In this document: piece by piece, positions 21,501-33,342 of the stretch
How the letters are laid out: each line of letters begins with the position of its first letter
How positions within the stretch are numbered: the first letter of the stretch is position 1
Assembly: GCA_007115705.1 (NCBI GenBank)
Contig: QXEO01001565.1
Coordinates: forward strand, 1,944,960-2,008,959
Length of the DNA stretch: 64,000 bases
Reading direction: 5' to 3'
From: Dactylis glomerata
Lineage: Eukaryota > Streptophyta > Magnoliopsida > Poales > Poaceae
The notes under the pieces: generated by a model
Databases searched by the model: none
What the model saw: only the letters and a program-made list of their open reading frames with translations
What the model was told of the DNA's origin: nothing
Made by a program: the position numbers and the translations under genes

Positions 21501-23737
21501 TATTTATTATATTAGGGCCTGTTTGGTTCCTAGCCACACTTTGCCAAGCCAAAATTTGGCTGCCACAGTTAAGTTGGTATGTGTTTGGTTTTTGCCACAC
21601 TTTGGCTTGTAATATTTTATTCTTAGTGTGGCCCATATGTCATAGACTTATTGTTGTTGCTAACTTTTGCCAAAATTTGGCTTCATATTTTTCAGCCACA
21701 CTTTTATGGCTAGCCACATTTTGGCTTGGCAAAGTGTGGCTACGAACCAAACAGTCCCTAAATTATGGCTTTATTACATTAATAGAAAGGAGATAAAATG
21801 CGAAATCTTTGCCATCCAATCTGATTAGAATATCATGAAAGTATAAGTGGCATAACTTTTTTTTTTCTAGGAATGTTTTATCAATTCATTTTCATTCTAT
21901 TTGTACCCACAGGTTATACCACACTGCAATCCCTCAGCTACTCAAACAAAAATAAAAATGATTTCGAGCTTGGAAAAATAACAACACAAGTACATGCATT
22001 CATCGCCCATACTTGAGTCTAATCATGTTCTGATTCTTTCATGCAAGCATCAAAACATACAAATAATCATCATAAGGGGCTCCAGTTTTTGGTTGCTATG
22101 ATAAGCTGTGTTCTGCTTAATTTTTTAGCTGTATTGGGAAAATATATAAAACATATATTACTCTAGTTAAACCGAAAGTAGATAGATCCTGTCATACAGT
22201 GGTTGACCTGTCACATTTCATCTCATATGTCCAAGCACAAAGAAATCTATTTCCAACTTGAATAACAAGAACACAGGTAGTATTCAATTACACAGTTATG
22301 TAAAGCAGCTCAACCCACAGGATTATCATTGAAGTGATCTGAGCTGCAATGCTCTTACTAATTATGTCTCCATAATGAAATGAAACCATCAAATCTTAGC
22401 AGTAAATCCTACCAAAGAATTGTATGCGGAAGAGATACATACGGTTAAAAATCACTAGAGAACATTTGTAATTCCTCAAAACTATTCGACAGTAGTATGC
22501 AACTTTTCCCTTATCATTTTTAACCAAAAAAGTTCAGTTCATGATTATCGTATGAACTTCACCAAAAGACTAAGCATCTATGGTCAGAGCAGCCTCAGCT
22601 CGATCAGTATCCTATAGAGTTGTCGTTCTGCTGAAGCCTGAACTTTGTGTCCAAGAATTCGAACAAGGAGCATCTTATCTCAAAGTAATCTTGCAAGTTA
22701 ATTTAGTGATTTGGTTTTTCAGCGTCATAAAGCTTTCACAAAGTGTAATGCTTGTGCCGAAACATTGTGCGTTATGATTTGCGCCATGAAGCTATAGTTC
22801 CTGAGGTATGAATTCTTGTTCTTCATCATGGTGATGGCAGTTTTAGTTCCAACATTATAATTGACAACAACCAGAGCAATGTTACAGCCATCCCTCTAAC
22901 TTGCTTGTGTGTGACAGAATGATAGGTCTCCTGGTGTCGATGGTAGCTCTTGGTGTTTATCTTGCTGATGGTAGTTTTTACTTCGACTGTTATATTGGCA
23001 AATTACCACAATGTTGTTAACACTTAACAGCCAATCCTACCTACTTGGGAATCGGTTACACCATTGTTGCTAATTGTGGAAATTCGAAAATGCTTCATTG
23101 TCTAATTGTTTCTAGTTGAAAATTCTGCAACTCTTCGCAATTATCGTTGCGCGGAACATGATTGGTGTCTTCACTGTTACTGATGTAAATTATAGGATTA
23201 TCACGATACACACCGAATCACATTACAGATGAAGGAAGAAGCAGTTCTTTGACAAACAGCTTCACTACAGTCCCAATAAAGATAACCACAAGACATAATT
23301 AACCCCTGCGGAGAAGATCTCAAACTCAGTGTCCCTCTCTTTGCATATATCTTCGTTTCAATAGCAGGCACGTGATTACTCACAGCATTGCAGGCTTGCA
23401 AATGCAGCAAGAATTGAGAATTCCTAATTATCCCCCAACAAGTCGATTCCAGGACGCTGTTTGCAGTGCGCTTACACCATTATGCCCTAAAGACCTAAAA
23501 TCCTTGGCAATTTCAAATTGACGCTAAGAAGAGGCGAAGGAGAAGCTCACCGGAGAGGGCCGTGAGGACTTGGAGGGAGGGCCCGAGGAGGACGGCCGGC
23601 GCCGCCGGGTCGCCGATGGACGCCGCCGCGGCAGCAGCGGCGGCGGCCCCGCTTCCTGTGGTGCTACCGAACGGGCGGCCGCGCTTCACCGACGCGGAAC
23701 CGCCGCCCCCGCCGGACTTGCCCGTCTGCTTCTGCAT
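18531..23737 (-). CDS. LFR: LFR, armadillo-repeat subunit of the plant SWI/SNF complex
   Basis: Eight exons: 23551-23737, 20946-21115, 20261-20394, 19917-20164, 19329-19434, 19102-19240, 18883-19010 and 18531-18792, giving 457 residues, close to Arabidopsis LFR. LFR (LEAF AND FLOWER RELATED) is a nuclear armadillo-repeat protein of the plant SWI/SNF chromatin-remodelling complex. Recognisable blocks are the Gly/Ala-rich N-terminus with an RGRP AT-hook-like core, QNNKRIVLALQSGLKSE, DWRDIAMPKD, EDGLFNIDDEGR, ASNVIRNFSFMP, AAAELIGRLIINPDNE, EVNMDCRLRLASERW and the end block YSDTFARILYELTAR. Intron 4 uses a GC donor (CAG|GCAAAG at 19915-19916). Intron 1 is 2.4 kb and holds a Tourist-like MITE. 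No disruption is seen. Confidence 0.93.
21515..21758. mobile_element. Tourist-like MITE in LFR intron 1
   Basis: 244 bases with inverted ends GGGCCTGTTTGGTTC and GAACCAAACAGTCCC. Subterminal inverted blocks TAGCCACACTTTGCCAAGCC repeat the same motifs. Flanking bases TTA/TAA fit the 3-base TWA duplication of PIF/Harbinger-derived MITEs. Confidence 0.8.
21759..23550. other. Rest of LFR intron 1
   Basis: AT-rich intronic sequence. I see no conserved ORF, RNA gene or complete element in it. Confidence 0.5.
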
Positions 23738-24602
23738 AGCTAGGGTTTTGGAGCTTTTCACTTCGCTCGGAGAGGTGCGGGTGTGGAGGTAGAAGGGAAA
23801 GAGGGCGTGCGTATGCGTCCGCAGCGGGTGGGTCCGTGGGCGTGGTAATAAAGCTTCTGTCACTGACAGGTGAGCCCGATCCTGCAAATTCGATCGTCTA
23901 GGATCCGTTTAATCAATAAATTTTCTCAAAAAAAACTCAATGAACTTTTTTTCTTTTTGAGAAACAGGGAGCAGATCCGGCGAAACAATGAAGGACCAAC
24001 AAACACGCTTAACATAATTTTTTTGTTACATATCGATACAATACAATGTCACATGAAAAAAGCAAACCCTAAAACAGGAAGATTATCCTAACCCCTAATA
24101 ATGCTGCGCTCGAAACAATCGATCTGAAACCAAAGAGTGTTGCTTGGCAGCTTTGGGCCTTTGGCTGGCAGGCTCAAAGCTCAAACTGTTGGCCAAGGAG
24201 CAAGAAACCTTCTTCCATTTGGTAGCACCAAACAAGGCCATCGACACAACCGGCCAGTGAACTGAACAGTGACCAAACCATCAGCGGGTCCTGCGACGTT
24301 CCCCAAGATTGGATATGATACTTGTACAAAATGAACCGACGTGGTTGCTAATAAAACCCTGAAGAGCATCAATGGATGTATGTTCCTTCTACCCAAGGAA
24401 CTTCTAAACACCGCCTCAATCTGTTTCTGCAAAAACATGAAGAGCGGTAAATACAGGAAGTGGCAGCCATGTACAAGTACAAGAAATTAATCCAGATTGT
24501 CGAAACCAACAACCACACATTCGCACATGATACTGGCTAAGAACCACTTGGCATTGCCATAGACCATCACATAAATAGACATTGCTAGAGTGAACTAGTC
24601 AA
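23738..24602. other. LFR promoter side and PMS1 3' region
   Basis: Both neighbours are on the minus strand, so this interval holds the LFR promoter and the PMS1 3' end. A possible terminal PMS1 exon begins at 24426: a splice from CCTCAAG|GTAAAT (24611/24610) to TTTTTGCAG|AAACAGATTGA would change the protein end to PQETD with a stop at 24416-24418. Otherwise the segment would be PMS1 3' UTR. Confidence 0.5.
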
Positions 24603-27600
24603 TCATTTACCTTGAGGCATTATAGAACTCAGATCTGCTAGATGGCGCATTGTTGGCCTCCCATGCGGGCAATTCCAAGGGGACCTTAGTCCTGTCAGAT
24701 TTCTAAGTATCTGAAATGCAATAGCAAATAAGCCCATCACTGGTTGATTGTTTAAAGTGACACCTATTTCTAGATTGCGGTGACACTGAAGGGGACTGGA
24801 CAGCAACCGCATACAACCGCAGAAAAATAAAATAGGCCCTATTTTTCAGGACCTTGTTTACAGGTTGTTTTGTAGGTCCACACAACCTGATTTTTCTAGT
24901 TACCTTCTTCATTTCAACTTTGGTCAGTGGATCACCAATCATGGTAGACATTCGGCAAGCCCGTGAAGCCAACATAGCACGAACTCTCGAAGGGCAAAGA
25001 GAAACGGTTTTATCCGCCTTGTAGCTACTAATTATTGAACATTCGCCTTGACTGTCAGAAAGCATGGAGACCAGCTCCTTCACGTCTAAATCAAGGGTGA
25101 ATGAATATAAGTTCAAATTTCTTAGTTCTTTAGAAGCGTAAATGTATGTTTCGGACATATGAGAAGTATTTACCTTGAACACCAAATGTAATATTTTTAC
25201 TGAAAGGAACCGCTTTCAAAAGATAATGATTTCCAGGCGAAGCATGAAAATCTTCTGCTAAAACAAAACCATTTTTCCTGAAATAAAACAATAGAAACAA
25301 GAGCATGAATTTAATCACTCCCAAATGTTGTTTATTGAAACTTAGAAGATACAGTTTTTTTTTGTTTGTTATTATAACATGCCAACAAGAGGGATGGAGC
25401 ATAATGTATAATTCCAGAATTCATATGGTATGCATCAAGGACGAGGCTAATCAGCTTCTAGTGATGAAGAGATCAAGAACAGATAAGGGATTACTTTTGT
25501 GGGTTATTCAATGATGGGAATGGGAGTACTATGACCGAGCTGGATGACTTACTAGGACCAAGACCGAGTACATGAGATGCAACTTTAGTGGTGTTGGGTG
25601 CAAAGAGGGACGACAACAGTGCCTAAGAGGGACACCTTCCAACACTTGGGATCAATGCTGCAAAGCAACGGTGACATCGTCGAGGATGTTTGCCACAAGA
25701 TCAAGGCAAGGTGGATGAAGTGGCGGCAAGCACCTGGCATCCTATGTGACAAGAAGGTCCCACAAAAGCTAAAAAGTAGGTAATCAAACCGGCAATGTTA
25801 TAGGGAGCATAATTTTGGCCCACTAAACAACATATCCAACAAATGAGTGTTATGGAGATGCGCATGCTACGGTGGATGTGTGGCCATACAAGAAAGGACT
25901 GAATCAGGAACGAAATAATACGTGATAGGGTAGGGGTGGCACCGATCGACAAGAAGCTAGTCCAACACCGACTAAGGTGGTTTGAGCATAACTAGCGGAG
26001 GCCTCCAGAAGTACCAGTTAATAGTGGTATTCTAAAGAGTATGGAAAATACTAGGAGGGGCAGAGGACGACCAAAGTTGACATGGGTGGAGGCAGTAAAA
26101 AGAGATTTGAAGGATTGGAATGTATCTAGAGAGTTGGCTTTTGATAGGACTGCATGGAAATCAGCGATCCATGTGCCTGAATATTAGTCTTCTTGTTTCT
26201 TCTTTCCCTCTCTCCTCGTTTTGGTTTCCCTATGTTTCTGTTGGGTTCATATCTAGCCTACCCCAATTTGCTTGGGAAAAAGGATTTGATGATGATGATG
26301 ATTTAGATGCTTGAAAATCATAAGCATATATTTGTCCCGAAAATACTTCCACATATGAAATTTTAACTGATTTGACAAAGTACGCTTGACAGGCATTAGT
26401 AGTCAAAGCTCTAGTATTAAGAGTGTGTCAATGTTCCAAACGACAAACTTATAAGGGACTGGAGGGAGTACAAACTTCCAGCAGGCCCGCCCCTACTGTT
26501 AATTCACCGTCCCGTTCTTATGGGCAGACAGAAAGATCGGATTTGAAAACAGCCTCCTCAAGTGGGGTGCCCTCGGCGGCTAGGACACACGTTGGGTACT
26601 ATTTGTGGAAAGTGATGCTTGGGATGAGCAAGTGCATTTGTTGGCTTTCGAGCAGTAGCGGCAGCGGGGCGGGAGAGTTGGTTATTCAATTGATCCTCTG
26701 ATGTTGGCCCTTCTGCATCATCCAGCAAGGCTCGGAAGTCTGAGCTATTAAGGTGCGGTTGACGGATAAGAGGCCCTTTGATGTGTTAAGTTAGAGAGGG
26801 CAATTCCAGAGTTGGGAGGGAATCGTTGATAGAAATTTGGATTTTCCCTGTGGTACATAGCGTCTGAACTAAAGACTGCACGTTCTTTCAATAATTACAT
26901 AATGTATGTTAACTATAACAAAACATGTGATCAAACAGGCAACTGATGGGTACTGCATAAAACTAGATATTCCATATCAAGTTGTTTGATCCACCTTTTG
27001 AGCAGCCAGAATTGTGGTAGGACTCGAGCAAATGTACCTGATAGTGCTCATGTGCATAGATACGATAACTTCTTCCTCTGGTGATAGTTCAAGTCTCAGT
27101 GGCCTGCGTCAGAACACAGTCAGAAATACTCCCCTAATACAAGTGACAAAATGCTATAACAGGTACAGATTAACCTAGCGTTAACATTCTGAAGTTATTC
27201 CTTAAGGCACTGATAGGTTTCGAGAAGTTCCACATACAAATAGCACATGAAAAATGATGGGTTTTGCTTACTCACTGAAGAAGAGGCTGAATGTTTAAGG
27301 TAGTTGACTGTGATAGGCTCTCAAAGTTGTACTTCTCATCAGCTGCATGCTGACAACAAGAGAGAAAAAATAATCACTGATATGAGTACCTTGAGAGGTG
27401 CTCCTCATATATCCAGGATTTGTATGATTATGTCACTGTTACACTGAAAAATATGTAGAGGTACCTGATCTACAATAAAAAGGTCTTGGTCCAGCTTCCC
27501 AATGATAAAACCAAGATTAAATTGCCCAACTACCTGAAGATGAGATAATTAGTACTCTACAGAATAACTGCATACAACACAATATGTTTACTATTTGCTC

Positions 27601-30600
27601 ATATTTTACAAGAATGCTTATGCCACATTCAAGTACATAAACAATGAGGTCATGACAACAAATTTCTAAAAGCCAAAATATAGTACATATCTTGCAAGGT
27701 ACTTCTAGAGTTGTAGCAGCAACATGACCTATGGTACTTGGCAGGGAATTGAATAGTAGCAAACAGCAGAAAATCAAGTGCCCTCTGGATACAACACATG
27801 GAAAATTTTATGTAAGACCACTCCAGTTTCACAAATCATGGTAGCTAATATTTATTATGGTTCCTCCCAATCTTGCAAGCCAATTAGGCCCAGTCATCAC
27901 CTAGGTAGCAAGAGGACTTTCATCCATAAGCCAAATGGAATATTAAATATAATGTCACTAACATTACCAAACAAATGATAATATTAAAAGCATCAAGCTA
28001 TTTCAGGAACCTCCATTTCTCCAAAATTATCTTTGCTGAAAAGCCTGTCCAACTCATTGGTGGCTGCAGCTAAATAATTCGATTTCCCCTCGTCATCATT
28101 TGGTACGTAATTATCAAGTGTTGCGGCTTTATAACACCTAGGGAAAATAAACTAGTCAAAACCCCAACTCCTGATGACAACAAAAAATGTTTATAAAAAT
28201 AGAATAAGTGTTACCTTGCAGTTTTTTTGGAACAGTGGACTCCATTTTCATGTGATACCATAAACCTTTGCTTTCTTCTTCTCCTAAGTTCAGCAACTGT
28301 AAATTGCATAACCGGATAAGATACTGACGTAGAACACCCTGAAGTGCCCTTATCATGACCATGAGCATCAGGTAAAGGAATATTGGACGGTCTATTTTGA
28401 GGTTCAATATCTCCCGAATATTGACCTGGAGAACCAAGATTTGAAGGACGTGGGTCATTCTGTTCATCCTGCAGGGTTTGCAGCATTCATTGTACAGTCA
28501 ATCCCATGAACAGATAACACATCAAAAGCTTTTCCAACAAAACTATTGAACTCGTGGCAACATCCAACTTAGCTAATCAGAGAAAATATTCTGAAAACAG
28601 ATGTCTAGATATCATAAACAACTTAAAAGGAGTAATAAAAAAATGCAAGTAGAGTCGTGATGCCCTGTAAACTACTCCCTCCGACCACTAATACCTGTCT
28701 TTGACATGATGTATATGGACACTAAAACATGTCTAGATACATCATATCGAAGACAGGTATTAGTAGTCGGAAGGAGTATAATAGTTCAGAAATTCAGCAT
28801 GAACTTCTTCAAAACACGACATTAATAGGCAGAGACACTTGAGAAGAATATGCTAAGAAACAATCAGTTAAGGGCAAAAAAAAAGGAAGAAGGGAAACAA
28901 AAGTAAAGGGTATCGGTCTCCTACAAAAATCTGATGGAAAGAACTGTCTCACTGAGGAAAAAATCTGCCTTACCACATCAGATTCTTTACTGTGAACATC
29001 ACATGGATCGAGGAGAGGTGCTTCAGTACTATGAGACACAGTGTTAGAAGGTTCAGAATGCTGTGCTGAAACTTCTGTCCAGTTAGGTACAAATGATTGC
29101 GGGGAATGACGACGCAACAGGCTATTTTCCTGAATTGAGTTGGCATTTGCAATACCAGGTGCATTTGCCTCTACGCTTGTTCGTCTCACTTGTTCTGTGG
29201 ATGGCCCCCTTCTCAGCACTGGAGCTTCGGAAATAAGATTGCAACTGTCTCCGTGCTTCCTCTTGTTTAGTGATAGAAAGTTCATAAGAGAAGGCTGAAC
29301 TGTACTTGATGAGGAGGATTTAGCAGCAAGCCCTGTTCTAGCATGATTTTCTCTTACTGGATAACTAACATTGGATTTTTTCGGCTGTTCATACCAGAAG
29401 GGTGATAGCGAAGGAGATCTATCAACCTGAGTGGCTGGGCCCCTTGGCAGGGGGCTCCTGTCTCTGGATGCAGCTCCAGTAGCTAACCTTGTCACAGAAG
29501 AAGACACTTCCTGATTCTCTGGTGGATCCTTATCATCACCATCTGTTTCATCCGTGTCGCTGTCATTTTCGGGAGATGAAACATTCTCCTTTCCTATTAA
29601 ATATGTGCTTTCATTAGGTTCAACAATGGCAAGGTGTTCTTCCTTTTCAGGATCTTCAATGTGATTGATGGAAAAGCTGCACTGTTGAGGGCTATACACA
29701 GTTTCAATAGCCTCCCGTAAAGATTGCAAAATGGTATGCTCGGAAGAGAAGAAAATCTTTCTCTTATCAGGTGCGACATTGACGTCATAAGATGTGGTTG
29801 GAATGCAGAAATTTAGGACAGCAACAGGATATTGCTTGGAATTTGAGCTTCTATACAGTTCGTTAACAAGCTTGGTGACCTTTGGCATGTCCACAGGTCT
29901 GCCATTTACATAGAAGAACTGTCTATCTCCTGAATTGCGACCGTTGCCGGGTCCAGGTTTGGAAAGAAAACCTTGTACCTGGCAGTCTTCTGAGATGGAC
30001 ACGTTGAAGGGATCCAGGCATTTGAAAGTGTTCAGACCAAATACCGTAATGATATTGTCTTTCAGTGAACTGCTTCCCTGAGTTTTAACCACCACCATTC
30101 TAGAATTCTTGCCGATAATATTTGTGCAAAGTAATCTGACCCCTTTGGCAATTAAGGCGTACGCCTAAAGCAGGTAAGAATCATCGATTAGTAATGGAAA
30201 ATAACAAAAAGAAATAAAATCTCAGCCTCTATCGTAACACAAGAATTTACTCGGACAAGAAGAACACTAGAGAAGTATTTGAACTCTACCATAAAGGTCT
30301 CATATTTAGAACAGACTGATACTAAATATGTGTGATTACTGATTATGCAGAACAGTTAGGCTTCAAAGTGCATAAAATTATACTATGAAAAAAAAGGATA
30401 TTAAGTTGCAAGACTCACATTCAGCAAGGAGATTACTTTGCCATACTCCTTCCGAATATTCCTACTGAACTCCTTGCCCCGAACAGGCAAGGTGGAGAAT
30501 AATTTTTCGATGGTCACAGTGGTTCCGACTTGCCGTGCAATCTTCCTCTCACCTGTGACCACCCCCGAGTGCTCAAACTCCAGATGCGTTCCGACCTGCT

Positions 30601-31071
30601 CATCTTTGGTCCTCGTTTCAACCGTCAGTTTCCCCAATGCGCAGAGAGAGCTCAACGCCTCCCCACGGAACCCGAAGGTGGCCACGGAGTTCAGATCGGA
30701 GAAATCCGATATCTTGGAGGTGTGGTGCTTCAGGGCGAGCGCCTGAACAAGTAGCAGTAGCGTGGTGCTACGGTCAGCATACGAATGACAGCAAGACTGA
30801 CAGAGCAAGTGGGGTATCTGACAGCGAGATTAGAAATGAGGGGGTTTGCCTGGAAATTGCTGGGGGAGATGCCGCTTCCGTTGTCGGCGACCTTGAACCA
30901 CTCCTCGCCGTAGGCCTTGAGGGTGACCTCGACGGAGGTGGCGCCGGCGTCGAGGCTGTTCTCGACGAGCTCCTTGATGGCGGAGGAGAGGTCGAAGATG
31001 ACCTGGCCGGAGCAAATCCGGTGCACCACCGACTTGCCGATCGGCTTTATCGCCGGGGAGGCTCCTCCCAT
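24603..31071 (-). CDS. PMS1: PMS1, MutL-type DNA mismatch-repair protein
   Basis: Eleven exons: 30850-31071, 30419-30742, 28974-30164, 28215-28468, 28011-28137, 27465-27533, 27276-27349, 27038-27103, 25174-25277, 24904-25085 and 24603-24710, all in phase, giving about 906 residues (Arabidopsis PMS1 is of similar size). PMS1 pairs with MLH1 as MutL-alpha and nicks DNA during mismatch repair and in meiosis. N-terminal GHL ATPase motifs are ELVENSLDAGATSV, DNGSGI and GFRGEALSSL. The C-terminal endonuclease metal site DQHAADEKYNFE is intact across exons 6-7, as are ACRMSTMIGDPL and NCPHGRPTMRHL. The middle of exon 3 is the usual variable linker. Intron 1 has a GC donor. I chose ATG 31071 as the first in-frame ATG. 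The last exon may instead splice onward at 24611. Confidence 0.93.
25500..26310 (+). mobile_element. 3' fragment of a LINE (L1-like) in PMS1 intron 8
   Basis: Sense-strand pseudogene remnant of a plant L1-type reverse transcriptase C-terminus, inserted antisense to PMS1. Recognisable pieces are KTEYMRCNFSGVGC near 25560, TFQHLGSMLQSNGDI near 25630, ARWMKWRQAPGILCDKKVPQ near 25710, MRMLRWMCGHTRKD near 25860 and RDLKDWNVSRELAFDRTAW near 26105, with stops and frameshifts between them. The tail is a (GAT)n run near 26286-26304 rather than poly(A), as in this LINE group. The 5' border is approximate because the element is 5'-truncated. Confidence 0.8.
26311..27037. other. Remainder of PMS1 intron 8
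   Basis: Intron sequence after the LINE tail. A single Stowaway-like end (GGACTGGAGGGAGTA near 26458-26471) is present without a clear partner, so it may be a truncated MITE. Nothing else is recognised. Confidence 0.4.
28675..28777. mobile_element. Stowaway MITE in PMS1 intron 3
   Basis: 103 bases with CTCCCTCCGACCACTAATAC at the left and the near-complementary GTATTAGTAGTCGGAAGGAG at the right, flanked by TA. It resembles the elements at 7747 and 16231. Confidence 0.88.
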
Positions 31072-31873
31072 CCCCACCTAGACCAGTAAACCCTACCGCA
31101 GGTCGAGCTCGAGACGAGGGTTTTGGTTGTTCTGGTTCCTCCTGCCTCCCCGGCTATCCCTCTCCGTCGCCCCTGTTGCCGGCAAACCCTATTTGCCGCT
31201 CGTTACCGGGAGAGAGAGTCGCTCCGCCCGCGAGGGGCGCGTTTTGGGCCGGCCCAATTTTGGGTTGTTTGCACATCCGGTTTTCTGGTTTTTCGGTTAG
31301 GGTTTCTCCTGGTTTTCTTTGGTTAGTCTGGTTCTCACTCCGGTTTCTGGTTTCCAGGTCAGCTTTCTTTTGAACTTTTTTAAATCTGAATATTTTCAAA
31401 ATATGATTTTTTTTATTTCTGAACATTTTTAAAATCTGAACAATTTTAAAATATGAACAATTTTCAATTCATACATTTTTTGTTTCGAACTTTTTCAAAT
31501 TTGAACAAATTTCAAATTTGTATTTTTTTTCAAATAAGAAATTGTTGGCATTGAATCCTCCATGTCGGTGGTTTGTTAGAGCATTTGTTGATCCGCAAAA
31601 GGCGACTCTGCTTTAGTAGTGGTCTAGTTGAACTATTTGTGTGAGTTGTAGTAATTTTACCATCCTTTAATCTTTGTTTGAACTATTTTTGAATTTTATT
31701 TTATTGTACCAACTATTGTAAAATTAATTTGTACAAAATTTGCAAACAAAATAACTCAATAGCTCGGCCAATGCTAGTGTATGGCGGGCGCGGCTAGGGA
31801 GAGCGCTCCCCATATGTGGCAACTAGTGCAGACGTCCCACATATGCACGGCAGGCCGTTGTTCCGGAGCAACA
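31072..31873. other. PMS1 promoter side and AT-rich intergenic stretch
   Basis: The first 200 bases are GC-rich and should contain the PMS1 leader and promoter. From about 31370 to 31540 the sequence is a run of imperfect repeats of the type TTCAAATTTGAACA and GAACATTTTTAAAAT. No gene is seen. Confidence 0.5.
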
Positions 31874-31911
31874 TATATGGGGTGTGGCCAGATATGGTTT
31901 ATACATATGTA

Positions 31912-32005
31912 CTTCCTCCGGTCAGAAAAGATTGTCGAATAATTTAATACAACTTAAGTACAAAGTTGTACTAGCTTACTACAACTTTTTTTCGATCGGA
32001 GGAAA
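31912..32005. mobile_element. Stowaway-like MITE at the start of duplication copy 1
   Basis: Ends CTTCCTCCGGTCAGAAAAG and CTTTTTTTCGATCGGAGGAAA, flanked by TA. Only the right part remains in copy 2 (about 32905-32940). Confidence 0.6.
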
Positions 32006-32153
32006 TATATAATATCAATTAACACAAGAAGGGTGAAATCAAGTAAATGGAATGAGAGCTCCTCCTTAGAAATGAAGGGTGACCACGAGCCGATGCATAC
32101 GTGGCCGATATGTATGTGGGTGGGGCAGCGAGCTTGCGAGAAAGAATGAAGTA

Positions 32154-32524
32154 CTCCCTCCATATCAGTTTAACAGGCCAACACGGGTATTTAGAAAAAA
32201 AATTGACTATATTTTTGGTCAATAAAATATGAACTATTTGACATAAAAATTATACCTAGGGATGGCACCCGCAGGTTATGGGTGCGGGTGGAACCACCTC
32301 ATACCCGTACACATCTTCCTTGATCTTACCCATCACCCGTACCCATACCCGTCAACGGGTACAAATTTTTCCCATACCCGTCAGTTATACCATTGGATTC
32401 ACATTTAAAAGATGTTTTTAATGATATGATTTTTGTGACATATAATTTATATTCTATTCATCAAATTTATAATCAAATATTTTTCTTCAACTACGTGTTG
32501 GCCTACAAAACGGTATGGAGGGAG
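32154..32524. mobile_element. Stowaway-like MITE, copy 1, interrupted by a hAT-like MITE
   Basis: 371 bases with ends CTCCCTCCATATCAG and CGGTATGGAGGGAG between TA dinucleotides. Removing the inserted 127 bases plus one 8-base duplication leaves 236 bases, matching the 234-base uninterrupted copy at 33087-33320. Confidence 0.82.
32257..32383. mobile_element. hAT-like MITE inside the Stowaway-like element
   Basis: 127 bases starting TAGGGATGGCACCCGCAGG and rich in ACCCGTACCC/GGGTGCGGGT. Flanks are ATTATACC (32249-32256) and GTTATACC (32384-32391), an 8-base duplication with one mismatch. Copy 2 of the duplication has a single ATTATACC at the same place. The right end does not match the left well, so it is degenerate. 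Confidence 0.78.
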
Positions 32525-32670
32525 TAGAGGTCGTGCATGGAACCTTACTAGTGGGTCTGAAATAGCAAATATGACCCGGTGACAAAAAATTACAATGGAT
32601 GAGAGCTCTTGGCTCAAGTATGGGAAAGCATTGGCGTCTTTGTACCGACTTAAGTTTGATCCCTCCAACC

Positions 32671-32779
32671 CAGTGGCGGAGCCACGCTTGAGATGTTGTA
32701 CACGTAGAAAATGATGCAAAAAATTCATAAAAGTATGTATATTTGACTACACAAGGTTGTACTCCTAGCTCCGCCACTG
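32671..32779. mobile_element. hAT-type MITE (CAGTGGCGGAGC ends), copy 1
   Basis: 109 bases with ends CAGTGGCGGAGCC and AGCTCCGCCACTG and a perfect 8-base target duplication CTCCAACC (32663-32670 and 32780-32787). The same insertion with the same duplication is present in copy 2, so it predates the tandem duplication. Confidence 0.92.
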
Positions 32780-33086
32780 CTCCAACCGGAATTTAGTTGC
32801 TCCGTTTTATTTATTTCACAGATATATAGAATCACCACATTTGATCAAGAAGGTGTGAAAGGTTCGACTTTCTATCACATATATGGGGTGTGGCCAGATA
32901 TATACTAGCTTACTATAACTTTTTTCGATCGGAGGAAATATATAATAACAATTAACACATGAAGGGTGAAATCAAGTAAATGGAATGAGAGCTCCTCCTT
33001 AGAAATGAAGGGTGACCACGGGCCGATGCATACGTGGCCGATACGTACGTGGGTGGGGCAGCGAGCTTGCGAGAAAGAATGAAGTA

Positions 33087-33320
33087 CTCACTCCATATCG
33101 GTTTAATAGGCCAATACGGGTATTAAGAAAAAAATTGACTATATTTTTTATCAATAAAATATGAACTATTTGACATAAAAATTATACCATTGGATTCACA
33201 TTTAAAATATGTTTTCAATAAAATAATTTTTGTGACATATAATTTATATTCTGTTCATCAAATTTATAATCAATTTTTTTCTTCAACTACATGTTGGCCC
33301 ACAAACCGGTATGGAGGGAG
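33087..33320. mobile_element. Stowaway-like MITE, copy 2, uninterrupted
   Basis: 234 bases, the intact counterpart of 32154-32524, with ends CTCACTCCATATCGG and CCGGTATGGAGGGAG between TA dinucleotides. Confidence 0.82.
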
Positions 33321-33342
33321 TAGAGGTTGTGCATGGAACCTT

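Larger units (their letters stand above)
31874..32877. repeat. Tandem duplication, copy 1 (carries a hAT-like MITE, lacks the Harbinger element)
   Basis: This 1-kb stretch is collinear with 32878-35017. Shared landmarks in order are ATATGGGGTGTGGCCAGATAT, TTCGATCGGAGGAAATATATAA, the block around GGCAGCGAGCTTGCGAGAAAG, a Stowaway-like MITE, GGTCTGAAATAGCAAATATG, a CAGTGGCGGAGC MITE and TTGATCAAGAAGGTGTG. Copy 1 keeps a 60-base stretch (about 31905-31965) that copy 2 lacks. Confidence 0.88.

Noticed and set aside
26458..26471. Isolated GGAGGGAGTA end suggesting another Stowaway MITE
   Set aside because: No matching inverted end was found upstream, so a complete element cannot be supported.
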